A stretch of DNA of 64,000 nucleotides from Candidatus Saccharimonadota bacterium (GCA_028289125.1 JAQGGZ010000005.1:62001-126000), one strand, 5' to 3'. Shown: positions 1 to 9,140, counted from the stretch's first letter. Program-made: numbers and translations. The notes: generated by a model from the sequence alone, not told the origin.

Positions 1-847
1 TCGCTTCCTGGCTGGCAAGAAATACGTACACCGGAGCAACTTCGACGGGCTGGCCGGCACGTTTGATCGGTACTTGTTTCCCGAAGTCGGGGATTGATTC
101 CGGCAACTGGCCGCCGGAGGGCTGTAACGGTGTCCATATCGGACCGGGCGCGACGGCATTGATGCGGATGCCTTTTTCAATCAGCTGAGCACCCAGGGCC
201 TGTACCATTGCCTTCTCGGCAGCTTTCGTAGCTGCATAGTCGACCAGATGCGGTGATGGCTGGTAGGCTTGAATCGATGAGGTCACGATGATGGCGGCGC
301 CTGGCGGAAGATGCGGTATGGCCTCACGGATGATCCAAAACGGCGCGTAGACGTTGGTTTTAAAGGTTGCGTCAAACTGATCCGTCGTCAAATCGGTCAG
401 GTCTTCGACGGCGGTCTGCTTGCCGGCGTTACTGACGATGATATCCAGGCCGCCCATCGCGTCGACGCTCTTATTGACCAAATCTTTACAAAAAGTCTCA
501 TCCTTCAGGTCGCCGGCGATTGCCGTTACTTTCTTACCCTCCGCCTCCAACAGCCTTATGACCTCACGGGCGTCGGCCGATTCTTCTTCCAGATAGTTCA
601 TAACAATGTCGGCGCCTTCACGAGCATACGCGATAGCAACTGCCCGCCCGATGCCGGAGTCAGCGCCGGTGATCAATGCTTTCCGACCATCAAGCCTGCC
701 TAAGCCCCTGTATGTTTCTTCGCCATGATCAGGCTTAGGGGTCATTTCTTTGGCAAGGCCTGGCGCCTCCTGCACTTGCTTGTCGAAGCTAGGCTGCGGA
801 TACTGCGTCCGCGGATCTTGCATGGTGTACTGTGTCATCTCTGCCAT
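1..847 (-). CDS. SDR-family oxidoreductase, C-terminus cut by window edge
   Basis: Reading the minus strand from the ATG at 847 gives an open frame that runs off the window start (about 282 residues visible). After a ~48-residue N-terminal extension (MAEMTQYTMQDPRTQYPQPS...) come the Rossmann motif TGADSGIGRA, the NAG motif (IIVSNAG), the catalytic S...YxxxK (SSIQAYQP...VDYAATKAA) and a PGPIWTPLQPS segment. This is the layout of YghA/YdaD-type NADP-dependent dehydrogenases, in which the extended N-terminus is normal. A purine-rich stretch (GGGGGTAG) precedes the ATG. The substrate cannot be told; sugar or aldehyde reduction in general stress is usual for the family. The only missing part is the last few residues. 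Confidence 0.88.
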   Translation of the reverse strand, partial: MAEMTQYTMQDPRTQYPQPSFDKQVQEAPGLAKEMTPKPDHGEETYRGLGRLDGRKALITGADSGIGRAVAIAYAREGADIVMNYLEEESADAREVIRLLEAEGKKVTAIAGDLKDETFCKDLVNKSVDAMGGLDIIVSNAGKQTAVEDLTDLTTDQFDATFKTNVYAPFWIIREAIPHLPPGAAIIVTSSIQAYQPSPHLVDYAATKAAEKAMVQALGAQLIEKGIRINAVAPGPIWTPLQPSGGQLPESIPDFGKQVPIKRAGQPVEVAPVYVFLASQEA

Positions 848-1155
848 AACTACCCCCATTCTTTTTCGTACAAATACTTTAGGCTAAGTTCTAATTGCTT
901 GTCGGTAAGATAACTCACCGGCAAAACCGTAACAGTATTGCAAAATCATTAATAATATTTCATAAACGTAGCCAGCATAAGTACACTTAAAAATTAATTA
1001 AAATATCATAAACGGTATAGAAAAAAATATATATTCTCACAGACCTCACTATACCGGTTGATACTATGAGGCCAGATACCCGATATCGGGGCATCAATGG
1101 CATTTCCGCAGGAGGAGGCTGCGGATGGTTAGATAGTAAATAAAGGGGGGTCACT
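848..1155 (+). promoter_or_regulatory. Structured leader upstream of the Asn-rich secreted protein
   Basis: No long gene lies here. 950-1035 is very A/T-rich. Nearer the next gene come a palindrome CCCGATATCGGG (1079-1090) and a perfect hairpin CCGCAG(1106-1111)-GAGGAGG-CTGCGG(1119-1124). The hairpin loop carries a strong Shine-Dalgarno-like GGAGGAGG, followed at 1125 by a three-codon ORF ATG GTT AGA TAG. The true gene then has its own AAAGGGGGG ribosome site (1142-1150). I see no convincing -35/-10 pair; TACTAT at 1062 is a weak candidate. An attenuator or leader mini-ORF arrangement is an inference. Confidence 0.45.
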
Positions 1156-2535
1156 ATGAATAGGAACATCAAACAGTTCGGAGCGTTCGCAACGACGTCT
1201 TTGAGCGTGCTGTCGTTCATGTTTGCTGGATCGGCATTGGCAGAATCGAGCACGGGTGTAACCGGTAACGGTTCAACAAACCAGAACGTCAGTCAGGTAG
1301 TCTCTGACTATATGAATAGAAACAATAACGATGTCGGTGCCCGGAATGACAACTCACAGGGTTCATACAGTGGGTCGTCATCTTCGAACGGCAATACGAT
1401 TGCCGGCGGGCACGGCAATAGCCTAGCAAGTTACTTCGGAGGCGGCCAGTCAGGCGACTGGAACAACCAGAACAACAACCGGAACAATAACAACTACGAC
1501 AACCAGAACTACGACAACAGCAACTACGACAACAACCGGAACAACCAGAAGAACAACTACAGCAATAGCAACCAGAACTACGACAACAACTACGATAAGT
1601 ATGGGAAAAATAGCGGCCATGGTGGCAACACCGGCACCGCTTACAACAGCAACACCACTGATACTAACGTCAGGGTGAATAACAAAGACGGTAAGGGTGG
1701 TAACTGTAGCAGCTCATACGGCGGCGGATCCGGAACGATCGGTATCACCGGCCCCTACTCTATCAATGTCATCCGCAACTTCATGAGTAACTCGTCTAGC
1801 AACGTGAACCGTAACAATCTGTTCTTGCTGAATGCGAGCAACCAAGGTGCTCGTAGCGGCGACACGTCTAACAGCGGCAACACCATCGGTGGTGGTGGCG
1901 GTTCGACTGGGAATGCGTTCAATAGGAACAACACTAACACCAACGTCAATATCACGAACAATGGTGGCGGCGGCTGTGCATACTCGAGCGGTACGGTCAG
2001 ATCTGGCAGTATCTGGGTCAGTGGACCGAACTCCACCAACCTGATCGTCAACTACTCCTCGAATAGCCATGTCAGCAGCAACACGAACAACGTCGTTACG
2101 TCTAACCGCAACTCACAAGGTGCCCGTAGCGGCGACACCAGTAGTAACTCCAACACAATCGCTGGTGGTCGCGGCGGTTCGACTGGGAATGCGGCCAACA
2201 CAGCTTCGGCCGACACCAACGTCAATATCTCCAACAACTCTTCATCCAACTCAGCTTGGAACGAACAGAAGAGAGGCAATGACGGTGGTTATGGCGGAGG
2301 AAGCACGATTGGTATCACCGGCCCTGGATCGCACAATGAGATAGTCAGCTACGTCTCGAACAGTCACGAGAGTACCAATGATAACCAGGTACTCGTCGAT
2401 AACTCCAACGACCAGGCTGCATTTAGCGGCGACAGCTCCAACGATGGCAACACCATCGGTGGCGGCGGCGGTTCGACCGGTAACGCTCGCAACGCAGCAA
2501 TGGCAAACACTGATGTCTCACTAAAAAACAACTAA
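1156..2535 (+). CDS. Secreted Asn/Gly/Ser-rich repeat protein
   Basis: 459 aa. Residues 1-29 form a signal peptide ending in SALA before ESST. The mature part contains four ~75-90 residue units, each with (I/V)(T/S)GP.S.N.I...S.S, then N.QGA.SGDTS, then (G/A)GGGGSTGNA, then a T.TNV.I.NN end. The first unit is degenerate and interrupted by a ~55-residue Asn/Tyr/Gln tract (about residues 100-155). There are only two Cys. No catalytic motif is seen. Low complexity, repeats and export suggest a surface fibre, adhesin or matrix protein; curlin-like assembly is possible but no curli partner genes are near. The start is set by AAAGGGGGG five bases upstream of the ATG. A strong terminator follows, so it is monocistronic. 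Confidence 0.85.
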   Translation: MNRNIKQFGAFATTSLSVLSFMFAGSALAESSTGVTGNGSTNQNVSQVVSDYMNRNNNDVGARNDNSQGSYSGSSSSNGNTIAGGHGNSLASYFGGGQSGDWNNQNNNRNNNNYDNQNYDNSNYDNNRNNQKNNYSNSNQNYDNNYDKYGKNSGHGGNTGTAYNSNTTDTNVRVNNKDGKGGNCSSSYGGGSGTIGITGPYSINVIRNFMSNSSSNVNRNNLFLLNASNQGARSGDTSNSGNTIGGGGGSTGNAFNRNNTNTNVNITNNGGGGCAYSSGTVRSGSIWVSGPNSTNLIVNYSSNSHVSSNTNNVVTSNRNSQGARSGDTSSNSNTIAGGRGGSTGNAANTASADTNVNISNNSSSNSAWNEQKRGNDGGYGGGSTIGITGPGSHNEIVSYVSNSHESTNDNQVLVDNSNDQAAFSGDSSNDGNTIGGGGGSTGNARNAAMANTDVSLKNN

Positions 2536-2552
2536 GCCCCCGCGGGCATGAT

Positions 2553-2581
2553 AAAAGAGAGGCGAGAGGGGCCTCTCTTTT
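2553..2581 (+). terminator. Rho-independent terminator
   Basis: Perfect 11-bp stem AAAAGAGAGGC / GCCTCTCTTTT with a 7-nt loop, 17 bp after the stop of the secreted repeat protein. Confidence 0.85.
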
Positions 2582-2624
2582 GCATGATATGTGACAATTT
2601 TCATAGGATTACGTACCTTAGGCG

Positions 2625-2996
2625 ATGTATGGTCGGGCTATGCGAACACGTCGTAACGTTCCGTTAGTAATTGGTGTATCAACCGTCATGGTGGTATTCG
2701 GAGTACATCAGCTGGTACGTCCTAAGGACTGGACGGATTACGTCCCTGACCAGCTAGACGAGGCGCTGCCACTGGAAACTGAAACCAAGATGCGTCTGCA
2801 TGGTGCCGGTAACGTATCGCTCGGGTTACTGTTCTTGCTGTTTTATAAGAAACCGGTGGTGACTTGGATGACGGCCGGTTGGTGGGGTTTTGTCACGCCC
2901 GTCTGTTGGTGGCATGGCTGGAAGGAAGGCCTCCGTGACCTTCCAATACTGTTTGCCATAGTGCAGCTCGCCACGACTCCTGACAGCAAGAATTAA
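2625..2996 (+). CDS. Small membrane protein, function unknown
   Basis: 123 aa with about four hydrophobic segments (VPLVIGVSTVMVVFGVH; NVSLGLLFLLFY; VVTWMTAGWWGFVTPVCWW; LPILFAIVQLA). The spacing resembles DoxX-like small membrane proteins but no signature is decisive. Two in-frame ATGs (2625 and 2640) are possible. Neither has a good ribosome site. A TAGGAT -10-like box lies about 17 bases upstream. The 3' end overlaps the convergent HAD gene by 4 bp. Confidence 0.6.
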   Translation: MYGRAMRTRRNVPLVIGVSTVMVVFGVHQLVRPKDWTDYVPDQLDEALPLETETKMRLHGAGNVSLGLLFLLFYKKPVVTWMTAGWWGFVTPVCWWHGWKEGLRDLPILFAIVQLATTPDSKN

Positions 2997-3661
2997 AAGG
3001 GTTTTACGTCCGTCTCGATCAGTTGCAACAGCACATTTTCCATGGCGGCGATGCTGCTGACGATATAATCCGCGCCGGCTTCTTCCAGATCGGCCAATAG
3101 CCCGAAGCCATGCGTGACAGCAATCGTGGTAAAAGCCCCGGCATTCTTGCCGGTTTCAACGTCAATCGTCGTGTCCCCTGCCATCGCGGCGTCGTGTGGT
3201 GACACGCCGCATTCTTTGGCGGCTAATAAGAAGCCTTCGGCGTTTGGTTTAGGATTCGTCAGTCGTTCGTTATGGACGATACTGCTAAAAAAGGTGTCAA
3301 AACCGTGGTGGCGCAGGATATCGTTAACTCTCGGGCCGCCACTTGTCAGGATGCCAAGCTTCAATCCGCTGTCATGTAGTTTTTGCAGCAATGATTCTAC
3401 ACCTTCGAACGCAGCTGAAGCCATCAGGTTGGCAGCGATGAAACTGCTGTTCGTGTGCAGGAGCTGCCGGATGTCCTCATTGGGATACAGCTTCTTAAAA
3501 ATCTCAGGTAATGGTTGCCCCATTTGGCTACGGATTTCATCCGCGCCCGGTGCGCGCAAGCCGTGTGTTTCAGCTACGTGACGGTAGGCCGATAATATAA
3601 GCTCGAAACTATCGAGTAGGGTTCCGTCGGCATCGAAGATGACTGCTTTGAGCTGGGACAT
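2993..3661 (-). CDS. HAD-superfamily hydrolase (phosphoglycolate phosphatase-like)
   Basis: About 222 aa. HAD motifs in order: I, FDADGTLLDS with both catalytic Asp; II, LTSGG; III, the Lys in NPKPNAEG; IV, GDTTIDVETGKNAG. An alpha-helical cap (residues ~15-85) marks subfamily IA, as in Gph, PpaX or beta-phosphoglucomutase. The substrate cannot be assigned. The open frame extends to a TTG at 3679, but ATG 3661 gives the normal family start (MSQLKAVIF). It follows the alcohol dehydrogenase by 21 bp and is probably co-transcribed with it. Confidence 0.85.
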   Translation of the reverse strand: MSQLKAVIFDADGTLLDSFELILSAYRHVAETHGLRAPGADEIRSQMGQPLPEIFKKLYPNEDIRQLLHTNSSFIAANLMASAAFEGVESLLQKLHDSGLKLGILTSGGPRVNDILRHHGFDTFFSSIVHNERLTNPKPNAEGFLLAAKECGVSPHDAAMAGDTTIDVETGKNAGAFTTIAVTHGFGLLADLEEAGADYIVSSIAAMENVLLQLIETDVKPF

Positions 3662-3682
3662 GCGATTACTATATACCAAACA

Positions 3683-4876
3683 TCATGGTTTCAAGACGAT
3701 CTTGATCGCATTGTCGGCTTTCTTCTGGAAGATATCGTAAGCGTGTGCGGCATCCCGCAGCGGCAGGCGATGTGTCGCGAAGTTCTCGACGTCAAAAGCG
3801 TTGCCTTCCGTGAGCAGAGGTAAGATTTCAGGTGTCCAGAACGGCGCATTGGCTTGGCCGAGACGCAGGGTAATCTGCTTATCGAACAAAGCGTCAAGCG
3901 AGATAGGATCGGCCTGCCCGGCGTATACGCCGGAAACAGAAATCGTACCGCCGCGTCGGACCATCTCGACGGCGCTGTTAAAGGCAAACAACCGATCAAT
4001 CCCGACCGTCGTAAATAACTTTTGGGCTGCCGCGTCCGGCAACATTCCGGTAATTGTCTGTATGGTTTTGGCTGTCGATGAGCCGTGGGCTTCCATGCCG
4101 ACGGCGTCGATGACAGAATCAGGCCCACGGCCGTTCGTCTTCTCGCGGATAGCTGCGGCGAGCGACTTCGGATCGTGTTCGAAATCACGCAGGTCAAAGA
4201 CGGTGACACCGTTAGCGGCGGCGCGCGCCAAACGTTCCGGTACAAGGTCGATACCGATGACCGTGCCCGCGCCATGATGCATGGCGACGCGGGTAGCCAT
4301 ATCGCCGATCGGACCCAGCCCCAAGACCGCGACACTCCCGCCCTCCGGAATGTTGGCGTATTTTACGCCCTGCCAGGCTGTCGGTAACACGTCAGATAAG
4401 TAAAGGAAGCGTTCGTCGGATGGCCCCTCCGGTACTTTTTTGGCCATGAAATTGGCATGAGGGACACGTATAAATTCGGCCTGACCACCCGGGATGTGGC
4501 CGTACAGTTTGGTGTACCCGAAGAAAGCGGCACCACGGTCATGACTTTTTACCTGGGTGATTTCGCACTGTGTGGTCAGGCCCTGCTTACACATCCAGCA
4601 CTCGCCGCAGGCGATGTTGAATGGGATTACCACCCGGTCCCCCGGTTTGACGTTCGTGACGGCACTCCCAACTTCCTGCACGATTCCCATCGGTTCGTGA
4701 CCCATGATATCGCCTTTTTCCATGAACGGCGTCATGACTTCATATAGGTGAAGATCTGAGCCACAGATCGCGGTCGAAGTGATTTTTATGATTGCATCGG
4801 TCGGTTGTTTGATTTGTGGGTCGGGAACCTCCTCGACGCTTACGGTTCTTTTGTCCTGCCATGTCACTGCTTTCAT
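3683..4876 (-). CDS. Zinc-dependent alcohol dehydrogenase (formaldehyde-dehydrogenase-like)
   Basis: 397 aa. Medium-chain dehydrogenase: catalytic zinc Cys in ICGSDLHLY, GHEPMG glutamate, structural zinc loop with CGECWMC and a further Cys (TTQC), and Rossmann motif GLGPIG near residue 187. The long insertion after the cofactor domain and the overall length match glutathione-independent formaldehyde dehydrogenase/threonine-dehydrogenase-like proteins, which use NAD(P) to oxidise alcohols or aldehydes. AAGGAG lies 6 bases before the ATG. It is the first gene of a probable two-gene unit with the HAD phosphatase. Confidence 0.9.
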   Translation of the reverse strand: MKAVTWQDKRTVSVEEVPDPQIKQPTDAIIKITSTAICGSDLHLYEVMTPFMEKGDIMGHEPMGIVQEVGSAVTNVKPGDRVVIPFNIACGECWMCKQGLTTQCEITQVKSHDRGAAFFGYTKLYGHIPGGQAEFIRVPHANFMAKKVPEGPSDERFLYLSDVLPTAWQGVKYANIPEGGSVAVLGLGPIGDMATRVAMHHGAGTVIGIDLVPERLARAAANGVTVFDLRDFEHDPKSLAAAIREKTNGRGPDSVIDAVGMEAHGSSTAKTIQTITGMLPDAAAQKLFTTVGIDRLFAFNSAVEMVRRGGTISVSGVYAGQADPISLDALFDKQITLRLGQANAPFWTPEILPLLTEGNAFDVENFATHRLPLRDAAHAYDIFQKKADNAIKIVLKP

Positions 4877-5104
4877 TACTGTCTCCTTGTGCCCCCGAAG
4901 TTAGTAGATATACTTCTAAGTTACGCTTAAAACAGACCGTTGCAGTGGAAATTATTACTGTGGGACAGATAAGGGGCGTGCCGGACTATGACCAGGCGGC
5001 GAACAGTCGATCGTTAACACGATGCGTCATATACGAGCGGACAACGTACGCCTTTGTGAATTGACTCGGAGTCGTCGCGAGAGTCTGCTCCAGAGGTTCA
5101 TACC

Positions 5105-5518
5105 TCACTTCTCATTTGTGTACTCTTTGTAAATTTTGGTAAAAATTATCGCGCCGACCGCACTTCCGGCGACGGCTAAGATGACGTCAATCATCGTATC
5201 GGTATTACCAAGTTGCCACTGCAAGGTAAATAATGCGTCGATAATGAACTCTTCAATTTCCCAGATCGCCTCTACACTCGTGCCGAGCAGTACGGTTATG
5301 AATACGAAAGCCAGCCGGTTGTGCATCCGTACGACGTCCCTGGTCGCCAAGTAGACAACCACAAGCGGCGCACCGGTCGCCGGCAGGATAAAGTGGCTGA
5401 ACGTATCCAGGGGCGAGGCATTGTTGAACGTACCTAACGGGATGCGTCCGAGTGAGGCGATGACAACACCGATGAAGATGGTGGCGTACAGTTTATGTGT
5501 GCTCAGTAGGTGTTTCAC
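5105..5518 (-). CDS. Polytopic membrane protein, DUF2238/YjdF-like
   Basis: 137 aa with four hydrophobic helices. Polar residues inside or between helices (TFSHFILP; SVEAIWEIEEFIID; NTDTMIDVILAVAGSAVGA) resemble the H...E...D...D pattern of the DUF2238/YjdF membrane family. Its ATG overlaps the stop of the upstream histidine kinase (ATGA at 5515-5518), so the two are translationally coupled. A role in the kinase's membrane signalling is only an inference. Confidence 0.6.
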   Translation of the reverse strand: MKHLLSTHKLYATIFIGVVIASLGRIPLGTFNNASPLDTFSHFILPATGAPLVVVYLATRDVVRMHNRLAFVFITVLLGTSVEAIWEIEEFIIDALFTLQWQLGNTDTMIDVILAVAGSAVGAIIFTKIYKEYTNEK

Positions 5519-7596
5519 GACGGCGTGACCCTGGGAAGCGATACGGTCAGCGTTGTGCCGGAACCGAGTACGCTGTCAGCCGTAATCTGCCCGTGATGCT
5601 CTTCGACGACCAGCTTGGTCAGATACAGGCCGATGCCCTCGCCTTCATAATTGAATTCCATTGTCGAAGTTCCACGGTGGAATTTCGTGAATAGTTTCGG
5701 AAGCTCATCGGCAGCGATACCGATACCAGTATCGGACACGACTATCCGGCACGTGTCATCGGTGACGTCTATCTTCATCATGATCTGACCTTTCGAGGTG
5801 AAGTGGACGGCGTTGTGTAGGATATTGCGTATAGCACCACGCAGACGGAGCGCGTTGGCGTTTACGTAGATATCATCTTGGGCCTGTACATCGGTGAAAA
5901 GGATGTCTTTCGCTTCTGCCATGGTACGTGCTTCCTTAATCAGTGGCGCGACGATGTCACCTAATTTGGTCGGCGTAAGTTTTGACTGGTCGCCGGCCTC
6001 AAGCGTAGCGATCGTAAGGAGGTCTTCAACGAATTCACCGAGTCGTTCCGTGCTGCTGGCGAGTACATTTATCATCGTCTTCTGCTGGGCGGAAGCGGAC
6101 TCATCGTTGGTAAGCATCTCGATACTTCCCCGCATGATGGTCAACGGTGTGCGCAAGTTGTGCGAGCTGAGCATGATGAATTCTGATTTCAGTTGATCGG
6201 ACGCCTTCAATTCGTCGCGGGCCTCACGCAGCTCGGCCGTACGTACTTCGACGGTGTGCTCTACGTTCTCTTTCTCATGGCGTAGCTGCTCCTGCAGGTC
6301 TTTCGATTCCTGCAGCAGTCGTTGCATGGTGATTTGGTTCTGTTGCAACATGTCGTTCTGGCTACGGATACGCGCCGTACTCGCCTCGAGCTGATGATAT
6401 GACTCGGTGATGTCACTGATGTCTGCGATGATGAAGATGTAAGCTTCGTTCTGCTTGCCTTCATCCAGCAATGAGGTGTAGACGTTCACGGGCACCTGCT
6501 CCCCCGCACCGTTGATTGCCAGCAGCTTATCGATCGGATCGTCTTTGGTGGGATCGGCGGCTGGTTTATGATGATGTGTGATCGCTGCCCACGATTCGGG
6601 CACGAAACCGTTGCTGATGTGTTGGCCGGTCAGTTCTGCAGAACTGATGCCGAACAAGCGTTCAGCTTCCTTGTTGACGAAGTCGATCTTATAATCCGAT
6701 CCGGTGACTATGACGGCTTCCTGCATGGTGCTGATGACGTTGGCGGCGAACTCAGCCGGATTGATTTGGAAGGACCGGTACTTGTGCAACCCGTAATACG
6801 CAAAGATGCTGGTGACGGTGGATAAGAATAGGCTGGACGGTACGATGCTGTTGATCCCAAACAACGGTAATATTCCATCGGTGATCGTCCCTCCGACCAG
6901 TGGAATCAGTATGGCCCAGATGTATACCCGTGACTGTCGTTTGAGTAAGTCGCTGGAAGTGCGACGATAGAAACGTATCAACGTCAGCAAGGCTACGCCC
7001 ATCAGCATCTCGATCCATATCAATAAGATAGGGAACCAATTGGTCGTCAGGGCGTTATAGCCCCAGGGCATATAGAAGGCGCTGCTTGGATCGGTGGCAA
7101 AGAACAGCCCGGTACTGCTGAAGTAAAAAATGATGATCCCGGCACTGATGAACAGGCTCGGAATCAGGAGCGGTGACTGTAGGCGCAGCGGTTTCACATA
7201 CGAAAACGCAAATAAATAGTATGCCATCGGCATGATGGCAAAACCGATACTGTTCAGATGGAACCAGAACAAGGCGCCCTCAGGCTGTACGCTCAGACGC
7301 TGTAAACCTTCACCGAGACATGCGACCGATAATGCACAGACGTACATGACGAACCAGACGGACTCTTCCGAGCGGGCCCTGAGGCGCATGATCATGACGA
7401 TGATGAATACATTGACGGCCAGGGGTAAGAACGAAAGAATGGCGAACGGATTAAAGTGGAAGTCGCTGACAGACGTTTGCTGAATGGAATATACGATGGT
7501 CGCTAAACTTACCAGCAGCAAGCTGATAGAAATAATAAACACGCTACGGGCGGAACGTTTTACTACCGCATCTTTTGTCTCTGGCACTTCGTTCAT
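5515..7596 (-). CDS. Hybrid 7TM-PAS sensor histidine kinase
   Basis: 693 aa. Seven or eight TM helices (about residues 15-250) form a HisK_7TM-like input domain. A PAS domain follows (~275-390), then a coiled coil (~395-450), a HisKA domain with phospho-acceptor His in SSHNLRTPL, and an HATPase domain with N box (AIRNILHNAVHF), G1 (DTGIGI) and G2 (GEGIGLYLT). The H box has His-Asn rather than the usual His-Glu. No response regulator is adjacent; the partner is unknown. The ATG at 7596 is preferred over the upstream GTG at 7653 because TATGCT and TATACT boxes lie directly before it. Confidence 0.9.
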   Translation of the reverse strand: MNEVPETKDAVVKRSARSVFIISISLLLVSLATIVYSIQQTSVSDFHFNPFAILSFLPLAVNVFIIVMIMRLRARSEESVWFVMYVCALSVACLGEGLQRLSVQPEGALFWFHLNSIGFAIMPMAYYLFAFSYVKPLRLQSPLLIPSLFISAGIIIFYFSSTGLFFATDPSSAFYMPWGYNALTTNWFPILLIWIEMLMGVALLTLIRFYRRTSSDLLKRQSRVYIWAILIPLVGGTITDGILPLFGINSIVPSSLFLSTVTSIFAYYGLHKYRSFQINPAEFAANVISTMQEAVIVTGSDYKIDFVNKEAERLFGISSAELTGQHISNGFVPESWAAITHHHKPAADPTKDDPIDKLLAINGAGEQVPVNVYTSLLDEGKQNEAYIFIIADISDITESYHQLEASTARIRSQNDMLQQNQITMQRLLQESKDLQEQLRHEKENVEHTVEVRTAELREARDELKASDQLKSEFIMLSSHNLRTPLTIMRGSIEMLTNDESASAQQKTMINVLASSTERLGEFVEDLLTIATLEAGDQSKLTPTKLGDIVAPLIKEARTMAEAKDILFTDVQAQDDIYVNANALRLRGAIRNILHNAVHFTSKGQIMMKIDVTDDTCRIVVSDTGIGIAADELPKLFTKFHRGTSTMEFNYEGEGIGLYLTKLVVEEHHGQITADSVLGSGTTLTVSLPRVTPS

Positions 7597-7659
7597 ATAA
7601 GTATAAGCATAACACTTTCGGGCCGTGACTACATGCTGTGTGTTCGCCCGCACCGGCTG

Positions 7660-8043
7660 CTATGGTTTGACGGTCGTACTGATCTCTTGCAGTGCCCACG
7701 AGTTGCCGTCAGGATCGCTGAAATATGCGTATTTTACGCCACCCATATCGTTGATCTCGCTTATAGCTAGGCCGCGTTTTACGAGCTGTTCGCGCGTAGT
7801 GGAAATATCGGCAACTACCAGATGAAGATTGTGTACGGTGCCGTCTTCGGGGTTGTTGTTCCCCATGCCTGTCCCGATGACGACGGAACAGGCTGACCCA
7901 GGTGGCGTTAGCTGGATGATGCGCATCCCATTACCCGGCTCGACGTCATGATCCAACTTGAAGCCGACGGTATCAACGTAAAACGACTTGCTGCGTTCAG
8001 TATCTGTTACCGGTAACGGTACGAGCTCTAATTTCATTTCCAT
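7660..8043 (-). CDS. VOC/glyoxalase-fold protein
   Basis: 127 aa. Two beta-alpha-beta-beta-beta halves of the vicinal oxygen chelate fold: start LVPLPVTDTERSKSFYVDTVGF and end GGVKYAYFSDPDGNSWALQE, the usual C-terminal metal-site region. The family includes glyoxalases, dioxygenases and resistance proteins; the specific reaction cannot be told. GGAG lies 8 bases before the ATG at 8043, and the upstream gene ends 12 bp away, so the two share a transcript. Confidence 0.82.
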   Translation of the reverse strand: MEMKLELVPLPVTDTERSKSFYVDTVGFKLDHDVEPGNGMRIIQLTPPGSACSVVIGTGMGNNNPEDGTVHNLHLVVADISTTREQLVKRGLAISEINDMGGVKYAYFSDPDGNSWALQEISTTVKP

Positions 8044-8055
8044 ACGGGCATCTCC

Positions 8056-8304
8056 TTAGCTGTTACTTTTCATTAGGTCTAATTCGACGTCCAGGTCCGA
8101 CAGCTTATCGTGTGTCAGTTGCTGGGCGTCCGCTATAGCCAAGCCGTAGATGTCTGGGCCAAGATTTCGAACGACAATATCCATGATCTCTTCGGCGGCA
8201 AGCAGGCCGAATTCACCGCCATCCTGCTCTTCGAGCCGCGCTAGTATCTCGTTGGCACAGTGGCGGCGTGTCGCATCATTGCTGATATCCCATTTGCGCT
8301 TCAT
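8056..8304 (-). CDS. DUF2164-family protein
   Basis: 82 aa. The pattern of an N-terminal helix, GEFGLLAAEEIMDIVVRNLGPDIYGLAIADA and a short acidic tail matches DUF2164, a small helical family of unknown function. A TATACT box ends 7 nt before the ATG, with no Shine-Dalgarno, so a leaderless mRNA is likely. It heads a two-gene unit with the VOC protein. Confidence 0.7.
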   Translation of the reverse strand: MKRKWDISNDATRRHCANEILARLEEQDGGEFGLLAAEEIMDIVVRNLGPDIYGLAIADAQQLTHDKLSDLDVELDLMKSNS

Positions 8305-8331
8305 GCGTATAAGTATAGCAGTGCGTGTCGG

Positions 8332-9081
8332 CTATGCTGCCAGCGGATAGATCGTGCCTGCTACATCGGTGATGCTCTTGGGCTCTAAGAAAGGCACGGC
8401 TGCGTAATCGCCATCTCGGAAACTGGCCGCCACGACAATATGGGCTACTGCCAAGCTTGCACAATGACCCTGAGCTTCCTGCATGGCCCTGACGGGTTCA
8501 CCATCGCGAGTAGCGATACTTCCCTCTTCCCTCGGATGTGCTATCGCCCATGTATGTATCTGTTTATGTAGCTGCAGGTTGTCGTCGTTTACCTGGAGTG
8601 TGCGCCCGATAATGTAGTCTAAGCGAGCCTGTTCGTCCATGCCAGTGACAGAATCGAGACTGACAGTTGTCAGTTCGGCAGCGGCCAGTTGCCCGATGTT
8701 AATTCCGGCCGGCTGCGTGTACCGCCGTTGATGGTAGTCATTTGCGTCAGCGGCCTCAAAAATGCATTGCTTACGGTAGCTGCCCGCAATCTCCATCATG
8801 CTTGCGAAAATCAATTTAGCGGCAAAGGTATCATTGCGCCTGAAGCCCTCTTCTTTATACGGAGCCACCCACTGAACTAACCGGCTGTAGTGACTCTTGG
8901 CTTTCCGAGCTAGAAAATTAGAGCTATCGTCGAAAGGTTTAAAAAGATCATTACGGCGCTTCCGGTAATCACTTAAATAAGAATTGCGCCCTTGGTCGGC
9001 ATTAACTATTTCTTGCCGTAACCAATCGGTCATGACATCAGCAATCTTTTCAGAATGAGGATTATCAGGACGGCTTAACAT
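8332..9081 (-). CDS. Hypothetical protein, helical, soluble
   Basis: 249 aa; not recognised. It is predicted soluble, mostly helical, with charged N-terminal 80 residues (MTDWLRQEIVNADQGRNSYLSDYRKRR) and a C-terminal part that ends in alternating hydrophobics (AAVPFLEPKSITDVAGTIYPLAA). There is no signal peptide and no known catalytic motif. TATGGT lies 11 nt before the ATG. The gap to the next gene is short, so it may be its own unit. Confidence 0.7.
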   Translation of the reverse strand: MLSRPDNPHSEKIADVMTDWLRQEIVNADQGRNSYLSDYRKRRNDLFKPFDDSSNFLARKAKSHYSRLVQWVAPYKEEGFRRNDTFAAKLIFASMMEIAGSYRKQCIFEAADANDYHQRRYTQPAGINIGQLAAAELTTVSLDSVTGMDEQARLDYIIGRTLQVNDDNLQLHKQIHTWAIAHPREEGSIATRDGEPVRAMQEAQGHCASLAVAHIVVAASFRDGDYAAVPFLEPKSITDVAGTIYPLAA

Positions 9082-9140
9082 AAAGCAAAAATACCATAAT
9101 AATACCTAACTGTCAAAGTCTAGCTCGTTTGATAAGTCGG

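Noticed and set aside
1714-2344. Several antisense and shifted open frames within the Asn-rich gene
   Set aside because: They arise from the biased Asn/Gly/Ser codons, lack ribosome sites and give low-complexity products.
8332-8464. Possible frameshift at the end of the 249-aa hypothetical gene
   Set aside because: The alternative frame has no homology signal, and the main frame ends cleanly before the next promoter.
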